Shown here: positions 58,213 through 64,000 of the stretch, piece by piece
How the letters are laid out: each line of letters opens with the position of its first letter
How positions within the stretch are numbered: position 1 is the stretch's first letter
Origin: Thermovenabulum gondwanense
GTDB taxonomy: Bacteria; Bacillota; Thermosediminibacteria; Thermosediminibacterales; Thermosediminibacteraceae
Assembly (NCBI RefSeq): GCF_001601575.1
Contig: NZ_LOHZ01000042.1
Span: 62,001 to 126,000, forward strand
Reading direction: 5' to 3'
Length of the DNA: 64,000 bases
Notes under the pieces: generated by a model
What the model saw: only the letters and a program-made list of their open reading frames with translations
Told to the model about the DNA's origin: nothing
The model's database searches: none
Program-made: the position numbers and the translations under genes

Positions 58213-59283
58213 TTAAATTCTCCTTCCCTTCAGACTATAAATGTATGCTAATATTTCAGCAACTGCTTGATAAAGCTCTTCGGGAATAGTTTCACCTATT
58301 TCTACTGATTTGTATAAAGTACGGGCAAGTGAAGGATTTTCTACAATAGGTATATTTTCCTCTACCGCTACTTGCTTTATTTTTAACGCAATTTCCCCCA
58401 TTCCTTTAGCAATAACTACAGGTGCATCGTGTTTGTTCGAATCATAGGAAAGAGCTACAGCTAAGTGAGTGGGGTTTGTAATAACCACATCCGCTTTCTT
58501 TAAATCCTGCATCATTCGCCTTCTAGCTAATTGCCTTTGTATCTGCCTTATTCTCGCTTTAATTTGAGGATTACCCTCAATTTCTTTTAATTCTTCTTTT
58601 ATATCTTCTTTTGACATCCTGAGACTTTTTTCATATTCATACCACTGGTAAAGATAATCCAATACGGCCAGAATAAGTAAAGCCAAGGAAATTTTTAAAA
58701 CCACTTTAAATAAAACATCTGAAAAAAAACTTAGAATTTGTTCCATGCTCATATCCATCATTTCATCAATTCCATCTTTAACGGTTATTACGCCGTTATA
58801 GGAAAATATAGATATAACAGTGACTTTTATTATTACTTTCAAAAGCTCAATCAAACTTTTTGTAGAAAATACTCTCTTTAATCCTTCAATAGGATTTATT
58901 CTTTCAAATTTTGGAATTATGAGCTCCAAATTAAATATTAAGCCTGTCTGTAAAACATTGACAATAATTCCGGTGATAAAAGTTCCAAATGCCAGAGGAA
59001 CAATTACATATAAAAACAAAGTCAAGGATTGAATAAATATATGAGAAAGATTTTGTACCGTTAATTCCAGATTGAAGAAATTGCTATAGCTTTCAATCAT
59101 AAACTTCATAACGCCATTGATGACGCCTATTAAATAATATTTGAAAATAAAGATTGAAGCAATTAACATTAAGGCTGTAGTCAAATCTCTGCTTGAAAAA
59201 ACTTGCCCTTTTTGCCGTGCCTTTTGTCGCTTTCTGGGAGTTGCCTTTTCAGTTTTTTCCTGAGCAAAAAGTTGTAAATTCAT
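58213..59283 (-). CDS. flhB: flagellar export apparatus protein FlhB
   Basis: A 356-aa protein with the usual start MNLQLFAQEKTEKATPRKRQKARQKGQVF, four membrane segments and the autocleavage site NPTH at residues 270-273. Cleavage there switches export from rod/hook to filament substrates. It overlaps the end of fliR by 4 nt. Confidence 0.96.
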   Translation of the reverse strand: MNLQLFAQEKTEKATPRKRQKARQKGQVFSSRDLTTALMLIASIFIFKYYLIGVINGVMKFMIESYSNFFNLELTVQNLSHIFIQSLTLFLYVIVPLAFGTFITGIIVNVLQTGLIFNLELIIPKFERINPIEGLKRVFSTKSLIELLKVIIKVTVISIFSYNGVITVKDGIDEMMDMSMEQILSFFSDVLFKVVLKISLALLILAVLDYLYQWYEYEKSLRMSKEDIKEELKEIEGNPQIKARIRQIQRQLARRRMMQDLKKADVVITNPTHLAVALSYDSNKHDAPVVIAKGMGEIALKIKQVAVEENIPIVENPSLARTLYKSVEIGETIPEELYQAVAEILAYIYSLKGRRI

Positions 59284-60065
59284 TCTGAGGTCATCATTCC
59301 CCTCAATACACTAAATAAACCATCGTAAATACCATTGAAAATTCCATCAAGTGCAATAATAAAAGAGGGGATAACTATAATTATGGCAAAAACTCCAATC
59401 AATATTTTAAGCGGAAGACCTACTATGAAAACATTAATTTGAGGAGCTATTTTTGCTATTATAGCAAGAATAAAGTCCACTATTAATATCATAGTAATTA
59501 CCGGTAAACTCATTTTAATGCCAGTAATGACCATGTATTTAAAAATATTTAAAATTGCATTTAATAAATTATAGGAGGCAAAACTTCCCTTCCCTATTGG
59601 AACAAGATCGTAACTTTTTATCAAAGACCCAATCAAAATATGATGCCCGTTAACTGTCAAAAAAATTAATGTTGCCAAAATATAATAAAAATTCCCCATT
59701 AACGGAATTTGGGTATTACTTTGCGGGTCAATAACATTTACTATCCCAAATCCCATTTGTAAATCTATCATTTGTCCTGTAATATAAAATAGCGAAAAAA
59801 TAGCAAAAACGCAAAAGCCCATAATTAAGCCGGTAAGAATTTCTTTCAAAGTATAATAAATAAACTCAATAAAATTGTAATTAAAACCCTGATTTTCGAT
59901 AAAAGGAAAAATAATTATTGCCATAAGCATTGAAAAACCGATTTTTATTTGAATTGGCGTTTCCCTTCTCCCAAACACAGGAGCAACGGTCATAAAACTG
60001 ATAATCCTTATAAATATGTATAAAAATTTTAAGAAGTCCTGTAAAACCATCGAAAAATTAATCAT
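59280..60065 (-). CDS. fliR: flagellar export apparatus protein FliR
   Basis: A 261-aa protein with about six membrane segments. MTVAPVFGRRETPIQIKIGFSM near residue 25 and MGFGIVNVIDPQSNTQIPLMGNFYY near residue 105 are characteristic. It forms the export gate with FliP and FliQ. It lies 21 nt after fliQ. Confidence 0.95.
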   Translation of the reverse strand: MINFSMVLQDFLKFLYIFIRIISFMTVAPVFGRRETPIQIKIGFSMLMAIIIFPFIENQGFNYNFIEFIYYTLKEILTGLIMGFCVFAIFSLFYITGQMIDLQMGFGIVNVIDPQSNTQIPLMGNFYYILATLIFLTVNGHHILIGSLIKSYDLVPIGKGSFASYNLLNAILNIFKYMVITGIKMSLPVITMILIVDFILAIIAKIAPQINVFIVGLPLKILIGVFAIIIVIPSFIIALDGIFNGIYDGLFSVLRGMMTSE

Positions 60066-60086
60066 TTTGTTTCCCTATCTTCCCAT

Positions 60087-60356
60087 TCACTTGATAAAAT
60101 ATGGAAGTTGTAAAAACATAGTTTCAGTAAAATGCAACAAAGTGCTTAACATCCATGGCCCAAAAATCAAAAGAGCTATAACCGCAGCAATTATCTTTGG
60201 TAAAAAGGTTAATGTTTGTTCATGAATTTGAGTGGTTGCTTGTAATATACTAACGATCAAACCGATTATCATTGAAAATCCTAATATCGGAGCTGAAACA
60301 AGAATAGCTACGCCAAGGGCTTCCTTAGCTAAATAAATAACGGTTTCCTGACTCAT
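60087..60356 (-). CDS. fliQ: flagellar export apparatus protein FliQ
   Basis: An 89-aa protein with two membrane hairpin segments, including AKEALGVAILVSAPILGFSMIIGLIVSILQATTQIHEQTLTFLPKI, the conserved FliQ core. It lies 13 nt after fliP. Confidence 0.95.
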   Translation of the reverse strand: MSQETVIYLAKEALGVAILVSAPILGFSMIIGLIVSILQATTQIHEQTLTFLPKIIAAVIALLIFGPWMLSTLLHFTETMFLQLPYFIK

Positions 60357-60369
60357 TTTTATCCCATCC

Positions 60370-61140
60370 TTAATGAAATCCCGCTATTAAAGATTTTATC
60401 ACTAAATCCCAACCATCCACCATAACAAACAGTAATATTTTAAAGGGTAAGGAAATCATAATTGGAGGCAGCATTAGCATTCCCATTGACATTAATGTAC
60501 TCGCAACAATCATATCTATAACAAGAAAGGGGAGAAAAATTATAAAACCCATTTGAAAGGCTGTCTTAAGTTCGCTTATTATAAAGGATGGTATTAAAAC
60601 ATATGTAGGAACATCATCAAGGGAATTTACCGGTTTTTGCAATTTTGCATAATGAAGAAACAATGCTAAGTCTTTTTCCCTTGTCTGTTTAAACATGAAA
60701 TCCCGTAAAGGTTTTTCTGCCCTCTTAAAAGCTTCTTCCGTGGAAATTTGTTGATTTAAATAAGGCATTACCGCATTTTTATTTATGTCGCTAAAAACAG
60801 GAGCCATTATAAAAAAGGTAATAAATAGAGCAAGGCCTATTAACACCTGATTAGGCGGAACCTGCTGCATACCCATACCGTTTCTCACAAAGGAAAGTAC
60901 TATAATTATTCTAATAAAGGAAGTCATCATTATTAAAATTGAAGGTGCAAGCGAGAGAACTGTTAAGGCAATTAATATTTGAAGGGTAGTGGCGGTTTCA
61001 GCAGGAGTCCCTGATGGTTTTATAAAATTCAATACCGGTAAATTATTTTCCGGTGCCGCGAGAAGTAAGGTACAATCTATGGTAAATTTCCCTACCAGGA
61101 ATATGAAAATTATAGCAATTTTATTAATGAATCTTTTCAT
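60370..61140 (-). CDS. fliP: flagellar export apparatus protein FliP
   Basis: A 256-aa protein with a signal peptide (about residues 1-28), then [52 protein letters not shown] near residue 60 and the C-terminal [25 protein letters not shown], both diagnostic. It overlaps fliO by 4 nt. Confidence 0.96.
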   Translation of the reverse strand: MKRFINKIAIIFIFLVGKFTIDCTLLLAAPENNLPVLNFIKPSGTPAETATTLQILIALTVLSLAPSILIMMTSFIRIIIVLSFVRNGMGMQQVPPNQVLIGLALFITFFIMAPVFSDINKNAVMPYLNQQISTEEAFKRAEKPLRDFMFKQTREKDLALFLHYAKLQKPVNSLDDVPTYVLIPSFIISELKTAFQMGFIIFLPFLVIDMIVASTLMSMGMLMLPPIMISLPFKILLFVMVDGWDLVIKSLIAGFH

Positions 61141-61682
61141 TTATTTTCATCTCCATTTTTTGCTCCAAATGATTTCGCTGCTCTTTTGATGAATAAATCC
61201 AACTGGAAGGCAAATTTTTTCCCCACTTCCCCGCTTAGATTTTCAGCTTCTTTTATCAATTCAATTTCCCTTTCATCTAATTGACTTATTACAGAAATTC
61301 CTTTTTCATTATTTCCAAGAATATAATAGCCGGAGGGAAGTTTAACTATATATAAGCTGGTTTTATTGCCTAAGGATAAAACATCGATAATTTCCATGTA
61401 CTTACTTTTTTGAAAAAAGGATTTATTAAGAGATAAAAAGCGCGTAAAGTAAAAGGCCAAATAACATACGATCGAAAAAAGAATAATAAAAACCAAAAGA
61501 TTTACAGCAGAGTAAAATGGAGAATAGGAAGTTTTTTGAGGATCCGGGTAATCAAAATTATACTTTTCCAAATTTTTTAGATCATAATTTTGACCGCCAT
61601 TTGGTAAAGCGATTATTTGATGATAACTATAAGAAAGTACGGTTAATATTAAAAACAGAACAATTATAAACTTTCTTTTCAT
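61137..61682 (-). CDS. fliO: flagellar biosynthetic protein FliO/FliZ
   Basis: A 181-aa membrane protein with an N-terminal hydrophobic segment (about 5-22), a second near residues 65-85, and the FliO core [40 protein letters not shown]. FliO helps FliP assemble. Longer than enteric FliO but usual for Firmicutes. It lies between cheY and fliP. Confidence 0.86.
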   Translation of the reverse strand: MKRKFIIVLFLILTVLSYSYHQIIALPNGGQNYDLKNLEKYNFDYPDPQKTSYSPFYSAVNLLVFIILFSIVCYLAFYFTRFLSLNKSFFQKSKYMEIIDVLSLGNKTSLYIVKLPSGYYILGNNEKGISVISQLDEREIELIKEAENLSGEVGKKFAFQLDLFIKRAAKSFGAKNGDENK

Positions 61683-61693
61683 CTTTTATCTCC

Positions 61694-62053
61694 TTATCCC
61701 ATCGCTTTTCTTACCGCCTCTACAACTCTATCCGGCTGGAATGGCTTTACAATAAAATCCTTTGCACCTGCTTGAATAGCTTCTATTACCATAGCTTGCT
61801 GTCCCATAGCGGAGCACATAATTATTTTTGCCTGAGGGTCAAGGGATCTGATTCTTTTTACTGCTTCAATCCCATCCATTTCAGGCATTGTAATATCCAT
61901 AATTACCAATCCGGGTTTTAATTCTTTGTATTTCTCAATAGCCACCAGACCGTTTTCGGCTTCTCCCACAACCTGAAACCCATTTTTTGATAATATATCT
62001 TTTATCATCATTCTCATGAAGGCTGCATCGTCGACTATCAAAATCCCAGACAT
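61694..62053 (-). CDS. cheY: chemotaxis response regulator CheY
   Basis: A 119-aa receiver domain. Acidic residues Asp8/Asp9 (VDDAAFMR), phosphorylated Asp53 in VIMDITMPEMDG and Lys near 103 (FIVKPF) are all present. Phosphorylated by CheA and dephosphorylated by CheC and FliY. It sits between fliY and fliO, the usual Firmicutes position. Confidence 0.95.
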   Translation of the reverse strand: MSGILIVDDAAFMRMMIKDILSKNGFQVVGEAENGLVAIEKYKELKPGLVIMDITMPEMDGIEAVKRIRSLDPQAKIIMCSAMGQQAMVIEAIQAGAKDFIVKPFQPDRVVEAVRKAMG

Positions 62054-62073
62054 AATTTATCATCCTCCCAATC

Positions 62074-63156
62074 TTATTGAATAAGGCTCGCCCTTTCAGA
62101 AGAATTTAATATCTCGGTAATTCTTACGCCGAAATTTTCATCAATTACTACTACTTCCCCTTTTGCAATAAGTTTTCCATTAACAAGAATATCTACCGGT
62201 TCCCCGGCTAACTTATCTAATTCTATAATAGAACCCGGGCCTAAGCCAAGTATTTCTTTGATTTTTTTCACTGCCTTCCCAAGCTGAACCGAAATTTCCA
62301 AAGGAACATCCATTATGAGTTCAATGCTTGCCTTTTGGTATGAACCCTCTTCAGAAGAAAATTCCTCTAACTCCACAGGTTTTACAACTATTTTTTCTTT
62401 CTTATCCATAGACGATTGCTTTTGCCCTTCATATTCCATATCCGGTATTGTTTTCGCATCTTTCTTAATATCTTCATCAATTACCGATGAATCCAACGTA
62501 AAGGAAGTTAACTCTTTTACCAGGGATTTAGCAAACTCTATCTTCATAAGGAGCATTATTTCACTTTTTATTAATTCTCCCACTTCCATTATAAAAGAAA
62601 TCCTAACAATCGGTTCGTCTTCTTTAAAATAACTTTCTAAGGAATCTTCTGAAAGCAAAATTCTTTTTACTCTGGGGGGCGAAATATTTATAGGTTTTTT
62701 AAGCATGGTTGATAGAGAAGTAGCTGATGATCCCATCATTTGATTCATTGCTTCTCCAACAGCGCTCAACCTAATTTCATCAAGTTCAAAATTAATATTC
62801 CTTCCATCCCCTCCCATCATTAAATCGGCGATTATTTTTGCATCTTCTTCTTTGATAATTAAAATATTACTGCCCTCAAGCCCTTCGGTATAATCTACCA
62901 TTACGGCTATAAAGGGTATTGAATAAATCTCTTTCAATTTATTTATAGTAGTAATCATGACTTCGGGAGTCGTTATTACTACTTTATGTCTCAAAATAGT
63001 ATAAAGAGTGGTGGCTGAAGTGCCGATTGAAATATTGCCAAATTCGCCTAAAATATCCTTCTCTTCCCTTGATAAATCCTTAATTTCAGAAGGTGTATTC
63101 ATTCTCGCTATTAATTCATTTATTTCATCCTGTGAAAGCATCCTGTTTTCATCCAT
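62074..63156 (-). CDS. fliY: flagellar motor switch phosphatase FliY
   Basis: A 360-aa protein: an N-terminal CheC-type domain with one active-site motif at EEKDILGEFGNISIGTSATTL near residue 33, a second near DEIRLSAVGEAMNQMMGSSATSL, and a C-terminal SpoA/FliN domain at about residues 275-350 (SVQLGKAVKKIKEILGLGPGSIIELDK). It replaces FliN in the switch and removes phosphate from CheY. The ATG at 63156 follows AAAGGAATG; a longer frame lacks support. It overlaps fliM by 8 nt. Confidence 0.93.
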   Translation of the reverse strand: MDENRMLSQDEINELIARMNTPSEIKDLSREEKDILGEFGNISIGTSATTLYTILRHKVVITTPEVMITTINKLKEIYSIPFIAVMVDYTEGLEGSNILIIKEEDAKIIADLMMGGDGRNINFELDEIRLSAVGEAMNQMMGSSATSLSTMLKKPINISPPRVKRILLSEDSLESYFKEDEPIVRISFIMEVGELIKSEIMLLMKIEFAKSLVKELTSFTLDSSVIDEDIKKDAKTIPDMEYEGQKQSSMDKKEKIVVKPVELEEFSSEEGSYQKASIELIMDVPLEISVQLGKAVKKIKEILGLGPGSIIELDKLAGEPVDILVNGKLIAKGEVVVIDENFGVRITEILNSSERASLIQ

Positions 63157-64000
63157 AATTCTCATTCCTTTCATCAACAAACCTGGTAACCTTTACAGCG
63201 GTTTTTTCGTTTTTCTTCCCTATTATGCCTTTAAATTTTAAATTTCCTTTCACGTAAATATCGATTTCCTGCTTTATATTTTTATCCAGCTGAATAACAT
63301 CACCGACCTCTAAATTCAAAAAATCCCTTACAGAAATTGTGGCTTTACCAAGTTCCGCTCTTATTTCCACAGATACATCTTCAATCTTTTTATTTAATTT
63401 TTTCGAAAAAATATCTGACACTTCCTTTGAAGATGATAGCCATGCTTTTGTAGAAAGTTTGGGCATAATCGGTTCAATTACAATAAAGGGTAAACATAAA
63501 TTAATCAATCCTTCTGTTTTTCCCACTTTTATATTAAATGTAATCAAAGCTGTAGCTTCATTTGGAGACACTAACTGAATATACTGGGGATTTGTTTCTA
63601 TTTTTTCTAAAGTCGGGTGTACCTCAAAAACATCTTTCCAGGTTTCTTCTATTAATTTAAGTATTCTTGAAAAAACCTTTATAATCAAGTTTAATTCTAT
63701 CTCGGTAGGCTCTCTCGGCTTATCCTTGTATTCTCCAATGCCTCCAAGCATTCTATCAATAATTGCATATGCAAGTTCCACACTCGTAACCATCAACACC
63801 GATCCTTTAAGAGGAGAAAAATCCACTATCCCTATTATGGAGGGGTTAGGAATTGACGAAGAAAACTCGGCAAAAGGCATTTGATCCACATGAGAACCGC
63901 TCATCTGGACCAAAGTCCTAAGCTGGGTAGTTAGATAGTTTATTAAATGCCTTCCAAAATTCTCATGAATCACTTTTATTGAATTTAATTGTTCCTTTGA
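63149..64000 (-). CDS. fliM: flagellar motor switch protein FliM (5' end cut by right edge)
   Basis: The visible 283 residues cover the FliM middle domain (IHENFGRHLINYLTTQLRTLV, then the conserved Gly-rich MVTSVELAYAIIDRMLGGIGE near the centre) and the C-terminal SpoA domain (LGKATISVRDFLNLEVGDVIQLDK). The frame continues to the window edge with residues SKEQLNSIKV, so the N-terminal CheY-binding peptide is outside. It is the first gene of the visible flagellar operon and overlaps fliY. Confidence 0.93.
   Translation of the reverse strand, partial: SKEQLNSIKVIHENFGRHLINYLTTQLRTLVQMSGSHVDQMPFAEFSSSIPNPSIIGIVDFSPLKGSVLMVTSVELAYAIIDRMLGGIGEYKDKPREPTEIELNLIIKVFSRILKLIEETWKDVFEVHPTLEKIETNPQYIQLVSPNEATALITFNIKVGKTEGLINLCLPFIVIEPIMPKLSTKAWLSSSKEVSDIFSKKLNKKIEDVSVEIRAELGKATISVRDFLNLEVGDVIQLDKNIKQEIDIYVKGNLKFKGIIGKKNEKTAVKVTRFVDERNENYG

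Noticed and set aside
1-64000. CRISPR arrays, insertion sequences, transposases or an intact prophage
   Set aside because: No regularly spaced repeats, transposase or integrase motifs, or phage structural genes were seen anywhere in the window.

Overview
The window reads as one stretch of chromosome from a low-GC, anaerobic, spore-forming and motile member of the Clostridia, most likely a thermophile of the Thermoanaerobacterales/Thermosediminibacterales type. The support is gene content: an IspH–ribosomal protein S1 fusion, GerW/YtfJ and DacF of endospore formers, ferredoxin-linked 2-oxoacid oxidation, CoA-linked C4 metabolism, three M42 aminopeptidases, and a Firmicutes-type flagellar/chemotaxis operon with FliY, CheC and CheD. 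Species-level placement is inference. Apart from four tRNAs, a LysM protein and a sigma-54 activator, all genes lie on the minus strand.

Layout by region. 1-2.3 kb: thl-hbd-acd (thiolase, 3-hydroxyacyl-CoA dehydrogenase, acyl-CoA dehydrogenase) behind a sigma-54 (-24/-12) promoter and two near-identical 17-bp palindromes. 2.5-10.1 kb: FmdB zinc ribbon, purB, an aspartate-type aminotransferase, a lipoprotein, a PRK06851-type ATPase, the small gene ypmA, surE, a TPR protein and a Cys-rich orphan. 10.2-14.2 kb: korDABC plus an aminotransferase, again behind a sigma-54 promoter. 14.3-17.3 kb: three tandem M42 peptidases. 17.4-17.8 kb: tRNA operon (CAU, Thr, Tyr, Lys). 18-21.8 kb: LysM protein, RocR-like sigma-54 activator, cheR, speD. 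21.9-28.3 kb: fni, ispH-rpsA, plsC, cmk, aroH, a BaiN-type flavoprotein and an unknown protein. 28.4-31.3 kb: speE, speB and an ABC ATPase. 31.4-37.1 kb: acetyltransferase, rluB, a two-gene FAD/Fe-S oxidoreductase, a P-loop protein, a small protein and an FCD regulator. 37.2-44.6 kb: dacF, MazG-like, ytfJ, DUF2953, scpB, scpA, trpS, a site-2 protease, and lysA under a lysine riboswitch. 44.7-48.8 kb: AI-2E-type transporter, zinc ribbon, mnmA, iscU, iscS with an IscR-like operator. 48.9-64 kb: fliM (cut by the right edge), fliY, cheY, fliO, fliP, fliQ, fliR, flhB, flhA, flhF, flhG, a PilZ protein, cheA, cheW, cheC, cheD, fliA and a small frameshifted protein.

How it fits together: the peptidases, aminotransferases, Kor complex and C4-CoA enzymes point to peptide/amino-acid fermentation, with two of these operons carrying sigma-54 promoters and a RocR-like activator encoded nearby. 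Polyamine synthesis (speD, speE, speB) is split over two loci. No CRISPR array, insertion sequence or intact prophage was seen. The most notable unexplained signals are the sigma-54 control elements, two start sites whose Shine-Dalgarno sequence is one arm of a long perfect inverted repeat, two apparent single-base frameshifts, and an uncharacterised flavin/Fe-S oxidoreductase pair.
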